Shown piece by piece: positions 8,709-16,194 of a DNA stretch of 64,000 nucleotides. The DNA is taken from the NCBI RefSeq assembly GCF_014697575.1, contig NZ_JACJSC010000009.1, positions 112,008 through 176,007 of the forward strand, given 5' to 3'. Both the position numbers and the translations under genes were made by a program. The stretch comes from Planktothrix sp. FACHB-1365 (GTDB lineage Bacteria > Cyanobacteriota > Cyanobacteriia > Cyanobacteriales > Microcoleaceae). Below the pieces are notes generated by a model, which worked only from the letters and a program-made list of their open reading frames with translations, searched no databases and had not been told where the DNA came from. The first letter of the stretch is position 1. Every line of letters starts with the position of its first letter.

Positions 8709-9770
8709 ATGCTTGATTTCAACACAGTCTTAGAGGTGTTACGACCTGTACAAGACCCTGAACTCCAAAAGAGTTTGGTGGAATTAAACATGATTCGTAA
8801 CCTGAAAATCCAAGGGGGTGAGGTTAGCTTTACCTTAGTTCTGACCACGCCTGCTTGTCCCCTACGGGAATTTATCGTTGAAGATTGCCAAAAAGCGGTT
8901 AAACAGCTACCTGGGGTAGAAACGGTTATTGTTGATGTCACCGCCGAAACGCCTCAACAAAAAGCTTTACCTGACCGTCAAGGAATTCCAGGGGTTAAAA
9001 ATATTCTAGCCATTTCCAGTGGCAAAGGAGGCGTCGGAAAAAGTACCGTTGCGGTTAATGTCGCCGTTGCCTTAGCTCAAATGGGAGCTAAAGTTGGGTT
9101 AATTGATGCGGATATTTATGGCCCGAATGATCCCACCATGTTAGGGTTAGCGGATGCTCAAGTCATGGTGCAGCAAAGTCCCCAAGGAGAAGTCCTAGAA
9201 CCTGCATTTAATCATGGGGTAAAGTTGGTTTCGATGGCATTCCTCATCGATAAAGATCAACCTGTGATTTGGCGTGGCCCGATGTTAAATGGGATTATTC
9301 GTCAATTTCTCTATCAAGTAAATTGGGGTGAATTAGATTATCTTTTGGTGGATATGCCACCCGGAACTGGAGATGCTCAACTGACTCTCGCCCAAGCCGT
9401 CCCCATGTCGGGGGTCGTGATCGTTACAACGCCTCAGTTAGTTTCCCTCCTTGACTCCCGCAAAGGCTTAAAAATGTTCCAACAGTTGGGCGTTTCGGTG
9501 TTGGGAATTGTGGAAAATATGAGTTATTTTATCCCCCCTGATGCCCCGGATAAAAAATACGATATTTTTGGTTCTGGGGGAGGCGAAAAAACCGCTCACG
9601 AGCTTGGTGTTCCCTTACTGGGTGCTATTCCTTTAGAAATGCCTGTGCGAGAAGGAGGAGACGCAGGAATTCCCATTGTAATTTCTGATCCTAACTCAGC
9701 TTCGGCTTTAGAATTAACTGCGATCGCCCAACGCATCGCCGGAAAAGTCTCGGTTTTCGCTTTAACTTAG
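8709..9770 (+). CDS. Mrp/ApbC-family P-loop ATPase with N-terminal MIP18 (DUF59) domain
   Basis: Residues 1-85 form a MIP18/DUF59 domain and residues 97-350 a deviant-Walker P-loop ATPase with GKGGVGKS at 105-112 and the switch DADIYGPNDPT. Members carry and deliver iron-sulfur clusters to apoproteins in the cytosol. The CxxC pair that many Mrp proteins hold after ENMS is absent here: the segment reads ENMSYFIPPDAPDKKYDIF with no cysteine. Cysteines remain at 50 and 60 in the MIP18 part. Cluster transfer is thus likely but not shown. Length (353) fits cyanobacterial members. Confidence 0.9.
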   Translation: MLDFNTVLEVLRPVQDPELQKSLVELNMIRNLKIQGGEVSFTLVLTTPACPLREFIVEDCQKAVKQLPGVETVIVDVTAETPQQKALPDRQGIPGVKNILAISSGKGGVGKSTVAVNVAVALAQMGAKVGLIDADIYGPNDPTMLGLADAQVMVQQSPQGEVLEPAFNHGVKLVSMAFLIDKDQPVIWRGPMLNGIIRQFLYQVNWGELDYLLVDMPPGTGDAQLTLAQAVPMSGVVIVTTPQLVSLLDSRKGLKMFQQLGVSVLGIVENMSYFIPPDAPDKKYDIFGSGGGEKTAHELGVPLLGAIPLEMPVREGGDAGIPIVISDPNSASALELTAIAQRIAGKVSVFALT

Positions 9771-9789
9771 GGGTGTTGACTGTTGACGG

Positions 9790-9816
9790 GTACGGGCGGG
9801 GATACCCCGCCCCTAC
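9790..9816. repeat. GC-rich palindromic repeat (REP-like), possible terminator
   Basis: GTA-C-GGGCGGGG-ATA-CCCCGCCC-C-TAC forms an 8-bp GC stem with a 3-nt loop and outer GTA/TAC. It sits in the 68-bp gap between the converging Mrp-type and NB-ARC genes and so can end transcription from both sides. Its GTAxGGGCG edge is shared with the palindromes at 13113, 13530, 13915 and 42261. Confidence 0.7.
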
Positions 9817-9838
9817 ATTTTGGGATAATTTTAATATT

Positions 9839-11239
9839 TTAATCACCGCCAGATAGAATATAGTTTTGCATCACAGAATCAACTGTAAAAACTATCTCAT
9901 TGTCTAAATTGTGTTTTTCAATTAATCCTCGTCTTTCTAAGGAAAGCAGCACTTTAAACAGTTGATTTTGAGCTTCAGAAAATTGTTCTAATAATTGTGA
10001 TAGTAGAAGAGGTTGAGGGTGGGAAGACAGAAATGTGATCGCCTGTTTTTCTAATTCCGATAATCGCTGATACTGTTGTTGTAAAATTTGGCTTAATTCA
10101 TCTCCTAAACATACGGGTTGATAACTGATATATTGGCTGAGTTTACCTCCAAATAATTGCTGAATTAAATAATTAACCAATTTTAAATAAAGGGGATTTC
10201 CTCGAAATAAATAAATTAATTCTGGGTAATTTTCTTCATCCTGTAATCCTTGATTTCTCAACAGTTCCGTTGCTTTTTCTCCTAAACCTGTTAAGGAAAA
10301 TAATTGAGTTAAACTATTCTCTCCACTTAAAGTAACGACTTCTAAAGGTGGTTCCCAACTATTGAATAGTAAACAACTATTATGGGTTAATTCTCCGATG
10401 AGTTTAAACAGTTTACTATAGTTTTGATATTCAGGTTTATAATGACCAGCCAGTTGACCTTCTTTAAATAGACACTGAACATCATCTAAGATAATTAAAC
10501 AACGGCGATCGCGTAAATATCCTAATAAAGTTGCTAATTGACCATCCAGATCATCAGGAAAATTTAATTTGGTTTGATTAGATAAAAATTGAATCAACTC
10601 TTTTAAGGTTATTTCTAAACAGGAAAAGCTACGAAGACTGCGCCAAATAATATAATCAAATTCTGTTTTGATCAGTTCAATGAGATGACGGGCGATCGCA
10701 CTTTTTCCCATTCCCCTTATTCCTAAAATACCAATCGTTCGACATTGTTTTTCTAGGATTAATTGTTTTAGAGTATTGAGTTCAGACGTGCGATCGTAAA
10801 ATGTTTTTAATTCGGGTGCATCTCTTAAATCAATTTGCGGTTTTATGATAGAATATTGTTGATTTTCCGTTGCTGTTGGTGGGGCGTTTTGTTTCGCTTC
10901 TGGAGGTTTTGTTGAGTCTCCACAAAAACTAATCTTTCCGATTTTCACATCATTACAAAAGTAAGAATGACTACTATTATTTAATTGAATTCTTCCTAAT
11001 GTAGAGCGTAGATTCGATTTATTAACAACTTCTCCAACTTCCTCTGAGATCACCTGCCATAATTCCGATGCAGTTTTTCTCACATGAGGTTCAGTACAGT
11101 TGTATTGGTTAGCAATATCGTTGTATTTTTGGCTATCCCACACCCCCATTAAAATTGCTTCTTGCACACTACTCAAATGTTTTCCAGTTTTTTCAAATAC
11201 TACTTGGTCAACCCATGTAAGCATTTCATCAAAGTCCAT
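9839..11239 (-). CDS. vMAP-type HTH plus NB-ARC STAND ATPase, lacking a C-terminal repeat domain
   Basis: Residues 1-95 resemble the N-terminal domain of cyanobacterial vWA-MoxR-associated (vMAP) proteins, a small helix-turn-helix-like unit (AILMGVWDSQKYNDIANQYN, then PHVRKTASELW). A linker with P, A, T and Q follows. The NB-ARC ATPase has Walker A GIRGMGKS at 173-180 and Walker B CLIILDDV at 247-254, then a winged-helix segment near 390-455. Members usually continue into WD40, TPR or an effector domain; this one stops at 466 residues. STAND ATPases act as signal-dependent switches, and some work in defence. The role here is unknown. Confidence 0.75.
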   Translation of the reverse strand: MDFDEMLTWVDQVVFEKTGKHLSSVQEAILMGVWDSQKYNDIANQYNCTEPHVRKTASELWQVISEEVGEVVNKSNLRSTLGRIQLNNSSHSYFCNDVKIGKISFCGDSTKPPEAKQNAPPTATENQQYSIIKPQIDLRDAPELKTFYDRTSELNTLKQLILEKQCRTIGILGIRGMGKSAIARHLIELIKTEFDYIIWRSLRSFSCLEITLKELIQFLSNQTKLNFPDDLDGQLATLLGYLRDRRCLIILDDVQCLFKEGQLAGHYKPEYQNYSKLFKLIGELTHNSCLLFNSWEPPLEVVTLSGENSLTQLFSLTGLGEKATELLRNQGLQDEENYPELIYLFRGNPLYLKLVNYLIQQLFGGKLSQYISYQPVCLGDELSQILQQQYQRLSELEKQAITFLSSHPQPLLLSQLLEQFSEAQNQLFKVLLSLERRGLIEKHNLDNEIVFTVDSVMQNYILSGGD

Positions 11240-11457
11240 CTGACTTAAATATTACAAATGATTGAGAATTATCCCACATTTTCCAATTTTTTGCAACTCT
11301 TTCCTACAAAATCCTACTCATTTTAAATTTTACTCCGAATAAATCTTAACAGATATCCTACAAATTACTACATTTTGCGCCTTTCTAAAATCATAAAGAT
11401 GCTCAATAATAATGCAGTGAAATATTTATTGGTAGTCATTGATTTTCTGGGAACGTA

Positions 11458-11520
11458 TGAACTTTATGAACTTTATGAATCAATCAAAAGTGAACTTTGA
11501 ACAAAAATAGGTGAACTTTA
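11458..11520. repeat. Four direct copies of TGAACTTT(A/G) before the RTX gene
   Basis: Copies start at 11458, 11467, 11491 and 11512. The first two are in perfect tandem (period 9), and later copies follow at 24 and 21 bp. The block is about 105 bp upstream of the likely start of the RTX gene and in the 387-bp gap shared with the divergent NB-ARC gene. It could be a cluster of regulator sites or a tandem repeat. The rest of the gap is AT-rich with nothing else I recognise. Confidence 0.6.
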
Positions 11521-11626
11521 TGGATTTACTGGTTCATCTCCTTAAGACTACGATAAGACTGCGTTAACTCAATTCTTGTCTAATCTCAATCAAAGGGCTA
11601 TTAAAAAATTAGGAGAACGTGAAATT

Positions 11627-13036
11627 ATGGTATTGATTCCAAATTCAGCTTTAGGTGCTATTGTCGGTGATGACTCTTCAGAATTTATCTCGTTAATACC
11701 AGGACAATTAGCAGGTTTCCCTCAAGGGGTATTAGTTTTAGGGGGTAATGATACCGTACAAGGTGCAGTCGATAACGAACTGATTAATGGGAACCAAGGT
11801 TTTGATCAAATTTTTGGGGGCGGTGGTAATGATAACCTATTTGGAGGACAAGAAGATGATCTTCTTGATGGCGGTGTAGGAGATGATATTCTGTTTGGTA
11901 ATTTAGGGGCGGATATTATTACTGGTGGAGATGGGAATGATAATCTATTTGGTGGTAAAGATAATGATAATTTGTCAGGTGATTTAGGTAACGATATCCT
12001 CTCTGGAGATTTCGGGATTGATGCTTTAACAGGAGGTGGAGGAAGCGATATTTTTGTATTAGGAATTGGGGGTGGGGGTGCGGATGTAATTACTGATTTT
12101 CAAGATAGTGCTGATTTAATGCAATTACCCGCAGGATTTACCTTTAGTAATCTTCGAGTTACAACATCAGGTAATCAAACGGTTATTGCTTTAGCAACCA
12201 CAGGTGAAGAATTAGTCCGATTAAATGGTATTCAACCTTCTGTAATTACCAGTGCTGATTTTGTCGGAGGTTCGCCAACTCCAACACCCCAAGGAGAGCC
12301 AGGTAGTAATATTGCTACAGCCCTTGATTTAGGAGTGCTTCCTGATCTACTTAGTTATAGTCAGTTTGTCGGAAAAGATGATCCCAATGATTTTTATCGT
12401 TTTACCCTCCAGAATAACAGTGATTTTAGTCTGGGTTTGGGGGGCGTGAGTAATTCGACTGAAGTTGCTCTTATTAAGGATTTTAACAACAATAATCAGA
12501 TTAATAGTGTAGATGGAGATGTTTTAAATGATGATTATGGATACTCTGGTGATGATACAGAAATTAACCGAGCATTAGAAGCAGGTACTTATTATATTTC
12601 AGTTTATAATGATTCATCAGCAGGAACTAACTATGATTTAAGGTTGGAAGTCACTTCAAAACCAGCAACAACTCCATCCAACCCAGGAAATACATTAAAT
12701 ACAGCTTTAGACTTGGGTAGCTTGAGTTCAAGTATAAGCTTTACAGACTTTATTGGTAAAACTGATCAAGAAGATATTTATCGCTTCACTCTTAATCGCA
12801 ATAGTAATGTTGAAGTGATTGTTGGTGGTGTAAGCCAAGGAATCATTCTTTATCTTATTAAAGATGATAACAACAATGGCCAGATTAATAGTGTAGATGG
12901 AGATATTTTAGATTCTGATTCTGGTAACGTATCAGAAATTACCCAAGCATTAGAAGCAGGTACTTATTACGTTCGAGTTTTTTCAGATGGTGAGGGAACT
13001 AACTATGATCTTCGAGTGAATGTTTCACCTGGTTAA
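11627..13036 (+). CDS. RTX-type calcium-binding protein with two PPC domains
   Basis: I place the start at ATG 11627, which has AGGAG 11 nt upstream. A TTG at 11576 in the same frame is a poorer choice. The 469-residue protein has an N-terminal array of GGxGxDxLxG hemolysin-type repeats (roughly 40-145). Two PPC-like beta domains follow (about 220-345 and 355-465), each with the calcium-loop-like core NNN(N/G)QINSVDGD and the ending LEAGTYYxxV. There is no N-terminal signal peptide, so export by a type I system through the C-terminal region is likely. No secretion gene is adjacent. It is probably a surface or secreted protein. Confidence 0.85.
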   Translation: MVLIPNSALGAIVGDDSSEFISLIPGQLAGFPQGVLVLGGNDTVQGAVDNELINGNQGFDQIFGGGGNDNLFGGQEDDLLDGGVGDDILFGNLGADIITGGDGNDNLFGGKDNDNLSGDLGNDILSGDFGIDALTGGGGSDIFVLGIGGGGADVITDFQDSADLMQLPAGFTFSNLRVTTSGNQTVIALATTGEELVRLNGIQPSVITSADFVGGSPTPTPQGEPGSNIATALDLGVLPDLLSYSQFVGKDDPNDFYRFTLQNNSDFSLGLGGVSNSTEVALIKDFNNNNQINSVDGDVLNDDYGYSGDDTEINRALEAGTYYISVYNDSSAGTNYDLRLEVTSKPATTPSNPGNTLNTALDLGSLSSSISFTDFIGKTDQEDIYRFTLNRNSNVEVIVGGVSQGIILYLIKDDNNNGQINSVDGDILDSDSGNVSEITQALEAGTYYVRVFSDGEGTNYDLRVNVSPG

Positions 13037-13112
13037 TTTATCGAAGGTTGGGTGGGTGACAATAAAAAAGATGAGGATCTTAATCGAAAGTTGAGTAATA
13101 ATCATGTCCGGT

Positions 13113-13140
13113 GTAGGGGCGAGGCGCGCCTCGCCCCTAC
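13113..13140. repeat. 28-bp perfect palindrome, copy 1
   Basis: A perfect inverted repeat with half-site GTAGGGGCGAGGCG and a GCGC centre. It lies 77 bp after the RTX gene and directly before a RAYT gene fragment. The same palindrome recurs at 13915-13942 and, with paired changes, at 13530-13557. Confidence 0.9.
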
Positions 13141-13205
13141 CGGGAATTGAGGATCAGCAATAGTTTTATAAAAGATTAAAACCCCATCAATATAATTCGG
13201 GATGA
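13141..13205 (-). pseudogene. Fragment of a second RAYT transposase gene
   Basis: The reverse complement reads IIPNYIDGVLIFYKTIADPQFP. It aligns without gaps to the intact RAYT segment IMPNHIHGILIFNEIIADPQSP of the gene next to it. The HUH motif HIH is changed to YID, so it is inactive. Like the intact gene, the fragment ends exactly at the 28-bp palindrome. It is 7 bp from the stop of the intact gene and is a relic of a duplication or of another copy. Confidence 0.8.
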
Positions 13206-13212
13206 TCAAAAT

Positions 13213-13851
13213 TTAAAAGGGAAGATCAATCAGTAATTCACTTTTAATTTTATTTAAAGGCGGATGTTCTGGATCATCTTCCCAACGTAAGGGATTTTCA
13301 ATAATGTATTTTCTAATTGCATTTAAAGCGGTTTCATCTCTGATAATTTCTTCATAATAATCTCGTTGCCAAATTAATCCTTGACCGGAATTATTACAAA
13401 TTCTATTAATAGATTTAGACACGAAAGATTTATACCAACTAACAACAGCACCCAAGGATTTTGGAGCAGTACCATGAGGTTTTTGTGTTAATTTTGAAGA
13501 TATTTCTTGTTCTGATAATGACGTTTTGTGTAGGGGTGAGGCGCGCCTCACCCCTACGGGGGATTGAGGATCGGCAATGATTTCATTAAAGATTAAAATC
13601 CCATGAATATGATTCGGCATGATGATAAAATAGTCTAATTCAACATGAGAGAATTTTTCAGCAATTTGTTGCCAGGTATTAAAAGCGATCGCGCCTAAAG
13701 AATTAAATCGCATTTCCCTTTGAACAATATCTCCAAATAAACATTGTTTTTCTTTCGTGCAAATTGTAACAAAATATCCCCCAGGTTGAGTATAATCGTA
13801 TCCTTTTAAACGAATAGAACGCCGATGATGAATTTGTGGATTATAGGGCAT
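13213..13851 (-). CDS. REP-associated tyrosine transposase (RAYT, Y1/HUH family)
   Basis: The 212-residue protein carries the RAYT N-terminus (HHRRSIRLKGYDYTQPGGYFVTICT), the HUH motif in MPNHIHGI near residues 78-85, and a downstream helix with a candidate catalytic tyrosine in AVVSWYKSFVSK (about 149). RAYTs are single-copy relatives of IS200 transposases thought to move or maintain REP palindromes. Here the residues around 98-107 are encoded by a 28-bp palindrome of the same family as the flanking repeats. The gene is flanked by one palindrome on each side. It contains an HIP1 site. All catalytic residues appear intact. Confidence 0.9.
   Translation of the reverse strand: MPYNPQIHHRRSIRLKGYDYTQPGGYFVTICTKEKQCLFGDIVQREMRFNSLGAIAFNTWQQIAEKFSHVELDYFIIMPNHIHGILIFNEIIADPQSPVGVRRASPLHKTSLSEQEISSKLTQKPHGTAPKSLGAVVSWYKSFVSKSINRICNNSGQGLIWQRDYYEEIIRDETALNAIRKYIIENPLRWEDDPEHPPLNKIKSELLIDLPF
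13530..13557. repeat. 28-bp perfect palindrome inside the RAYT coding sequence, copy 2
   Basis: Half-site GTAGGGGTGAGGCG. It differs from copies 1 and 3 by one base in each arm, and the two changes are complementary, so the palindrome remains perfect. In the protein it encodes part of PVGVRRASPLH. The following bases (gattgaggat) are also shared with the flanks of copies 1 and 3. Confidence 0.9.
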
Positions 13852-13914
13852 ATTTTTTTGATGATAAAAATAGATAATCTACATTCGAGGTTGAAGTTGA
13901 AAGTATTCACATCC

Positions 13915-13942
13915 GTAGGGGCGAGGCGCGCCTCGCCCCTAC
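13915..13942. repeat. 28-bp perfect palindrome, copy 3
   Basis: Identical to copy 1 and placed 63 bp upstream of the RAYT start codon. The right flank again has attgaggat. The remaining gap to ndhL (13943-14147) shows nothing else certain. Confidence 0.9.
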
Positions 13943-14147
13943 ACCGGAAGATTGAGGATAATCAAATTTACTATAATTAAATAGATTACCCCCTGAACTC
14001 AAATATAGTCATATTGGAGACGGGTCGGGGGAGAGGTTACACCCGTTTTGGGAGAAAATCAAATAGTCCTATCCCTATTCCCTCCAGTGGGTGCTATAGT
14101 TTAAAATTGTCTAACGTTAGCTGCTGTTTATTGTTCAATCTGGGATT

Positions 14148-14366
14148 ATGCTACTGATTACCCTATTACTCTACGCCGCCTTAGCTGGTGCTTATTTGTT
14201 AGTGCTTCCGGCTGCTTTATATGCCTATATGAATGCTCGTTGGTATGTAGCCAGTTCCTTTGAACGAGGATTTATGTACTTTTTAGTCTTCTTCTTTTTC
14301 CCTGGATTAATTCTTCTCGCTCCTTTTATAAATTTACGTCCTCAACCCCGAAAAATTGCCAGCTAA
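14148..14366 (+). CDS. ndhL: NAD(P)H-quinone oxidoreductase subunit L
   Basis: The 72-residue protein has two hydrophobic segments separated by [19 protein letters not shown], the hallmark of NdhL (formerly IctA). It is a small membrane subunit of the thylakoid NDH-1 complex used in cyclic electron flow, respiration and CO2 uptake. The stop overlaps the start of the next gene by one base (TAATG), and trpA follows, the arrangement ndhL-DUF3007-trpA known in cyanobacteria. Confidence 0.95.
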   Translation: MLLITLLLYAALAGAYLLVLPAALYAYMNARWYVASSFERGFMYFLVFFFFPGLILLAPFINLRPQPRKIAS

Positions 14367-14671
14367 TGCGACGAATTGATGTCATTGTCATTACAATTCT
14401 TGTCTTTTTGAGCGGTGGATTGATTTACCTAATCTTCCAAGGGATAGGGTTTGATAGCGCCGATGCTGGAATCTGGAGTCAAGCGGTTTTAGTTGGCGGT
14501 TTAGTCATTTGGTTACTAACTTATTTATTTCGAGTTGGTACTCATAAGATGACCTATAACCAACAACTTAAAAACTATGAAGATGCGGTATTACAAAAAC
14601 GACTGGAAGAAATGACTCCAGAAGAACTTGCTCAACTCCAAGCTGAAGTTGAAGAAGAGAAAAAGAGTTAA
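14366..14671 (+). CDS. DUF3007-family small membrane protein
   Basis: The 101-residue protein has two hydrophobic segments (about 8-24 and 38-53) and a charged, helical C-terminus ending in QAEVEEEKKS. It is translationally coupled to ndhL by a one-base overlap and followed by trpA 74 bp later. Proteins in this position belong to DUF3007, which is conserved in cyanobacteria and plants. A role near NDH-1 is suggested only by linkage. Confidence 0.8.
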   Translation: MRRIDVIVITILVFLSGGLIYLIFQGIGFDSADAGIWSQAVLVGGLVIWLLTYLFRVGTHKMTYNQQLKNYEDAVLQKRLEEMTPEELAQLQAEVEEEKKS

Positions 14672-14745
14672 GTCTTTTATTTTTCTCTCCTTCAATGGAT
14701 CTGAAATTATTGGATAATTAATTAGTTTATTTGAGTTTAATTTGA

Positions 14746-15549
14746 ATGATTTCTGTTTCTCAATGCTTTGAATCTTTACGAGTTTCGGACAAAAAAAACT
14801 GTGCTTTAATTCCGTTTATTACCGCCGGTGATCCGAACTTAGAAACAACGGCGAAAGCCTTACAAGTTCTGGATCAAAATGGAGCCGATTTAATCGAATT
14901 GGGGGTTCCTTATTCTGATCCCTTGGCAGATGGCCCTGTAATTCAAGCCGCAGCCACTCGTGCATTACAAAAGGGAACTCGTTTAGATCAAGTATTAGAA
15001 ATGGTGGCAACCGTTAGCCCAACGCTGAAAGCCCCCATTATTTTATTTACCTATTATAATCCCATTTTGCATCGAGGGATTAAACCCTTTTTAGAACAGA
15101 TTTATCAAGCGGGAGCAAGGGGTTTAGTCGTACCGGATTTACCCTTAGAAGAAGCAGAAACATTACTGGAACCCGCCCGTCAAATCGGGATAGAAGTCAC
15201 GTTACTGGTGGCACCGACCAGCCCTAAAGAACGAATTGAATTAATCGCCCGTCAATCTCAAGGGTTCATTTATTTAGTCAGTGTGACCGGGGTAACGGGA
15301 ATGCGTTCCCAAGTTCAAACCCGTGTTGAAGAGATTCTCAAGGAAATGCGAAGCCTCACGGATAAACCCATTGGAGTTGGGTTTGGGATTTCTCAACCCG
15401 AACAAGCCACCCAAATGCGAGATTGGGGTGCAGATGCGGTGATTGTTGGAAGTGCTTTTGTGAAACGATTAGCTGAGGGAACACCCGAACAAGCTTTAGC
15501 AGATATTGGTCGATTTTGTCAAGATCTAAAAACCGCAATCCAAAATTAA
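14746..15549 (+). CDS. trpA: Tryptophan synthase alpha chain
   Basis: The 267-residue TIM-barrel protein cleaves indole-3-glycerol phosphate to indole and glyceraldehyde 3-phosphate in the TrpA2B2 complex. The signature is complete: [15 protein letters not shown], then [17 protein letters not shown] with the catalytic Glu and Asp, and the phosphate-binding GVGFGIS and [12 protein letters not shown] near the C-terminus. Length is standard. It is the last gene of the ndhL cluster and is followed by a hairpin at 15556-15574. No other trp gene is in the window. Confidence 0.97.
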   Translation: MISVSQCFESLRVSDKKNCALIPFITAGDPNLETTAKALQVLDQNGADLIELGVPYSDPLADGPVIQAAATRALQKGTRLDQVLEMVATVSPTLKAPIILFTYYNPILHRGIKPFLEQIYQAGARGLVVPDLPLEEAETLLEPARQIGIEVTLLVAPTSPKERIELIARQSQGFIYLVSVTGVTGMRSQVQTRVEEILKEMRSLTDKPIGVGFGISQPEQATQMRDWGADAVIVGSAFVKRLAEGTPEQALADIGRFCQDLKTAIQN

Positions 15550-15555
15550 AATACA

Positions 15556-15574
15556 GGACTTGCAAAGCAAGTCC
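15556..15574 (+). terminator. Hairpin 7 bp after trpA
   Basis: GGACTTGC-AAA-GCAAGTCC is an 8-bp perfect stem with a 3-nt loop. It lacks a T-tract, so it may be a repeat element that also stabilises or ends the transcript. Confidence 0.45.
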
Positions 15575-16194
15575 CTATTCAGGGGAATAAATGTAGCGAT
15601 TGTAATGTTTTTTGAAGAGCAATGTAGCCTGTTCGACAATTTTTGTGTATAATTTTGAGCAGATGTGTTGTTACTAAGTACACTCTGATCTACTTGATTT
15701 TTTAATAACTAGGCGAACTTTGACGGGTTTCATTGAAAAAAAGCAAGAACGCTGGAAGTATTGTGCTCCCATAAACACATCACTTCCAGCTCCTTGAAAC
15801 CCTCGTAATGTGCCTTTCTGTTTTTTATTATTGCAAGCTTGCTTAGGGATTTCAAGAGGTCTTTTGCAATCACCCACTTTTTAGGTTAGGGGTGTCTATA
15901 AATCCCTTGGCTGGCTGTTTTTAGTTATTTTTTGCTCTAGGGAAAAAGCAAACTCAATAGTTTTAATGTCCTCGGCTAAACCTGATCGCCCTTTTTACAG
16001 GGGATTCTGGCTTGATTCTCAATTAATGATGGTCTGTCAAACTGGGGTGAAACCTTGGTTCTTCGTGGGCTGTAATCCTTGGAGATTGTTATTAGTTCCC
16101 CTATCTCCCTAGACAAATAGGGTTAACGACGATCAAAAACTGTTTTTGATCGCCGCGTTATTGGTAGAAACAATCCAGGAAAAACAGAGCCAAC
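15575..16194. other. 620-bp gap without a confident gene
   Basis: Both strands carry short open frames (for example 15674-15877 leftward and 15967-16113 rightward), but none resembles a family I know or has a good ribosome site. The text around 15720-15880 reads like degraded coding or insertion-sequence DNA. A perfect 23-bp palindrome lies at 16130-16152. I cannot assign the region. Confidence 0.4.
16130..16152. repeat. 23-bp palindrome downstream of hemA
   Basis: CGATCAAAAAC-T-GTTTTTGATCG has 11-bp arms. Leftward transcripts from hemA reach it 43 bp after the stop codon, so it may act as a terminator. It may also be an operator-like site. Confidence 0.5.

Noticed and set aside
15674..15877. 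Leftward 67-codon frame in the trpA-hemA gap
   Set aside because: Composition is odd, there is no ribosome site and no recognised family; it may be remnant DNA but not a supportable gene.
15967..16113. Rightward 48-codon frame in the trpA-hemA gap
   Set aside because: No ribosome site and no family; left as unassigned.
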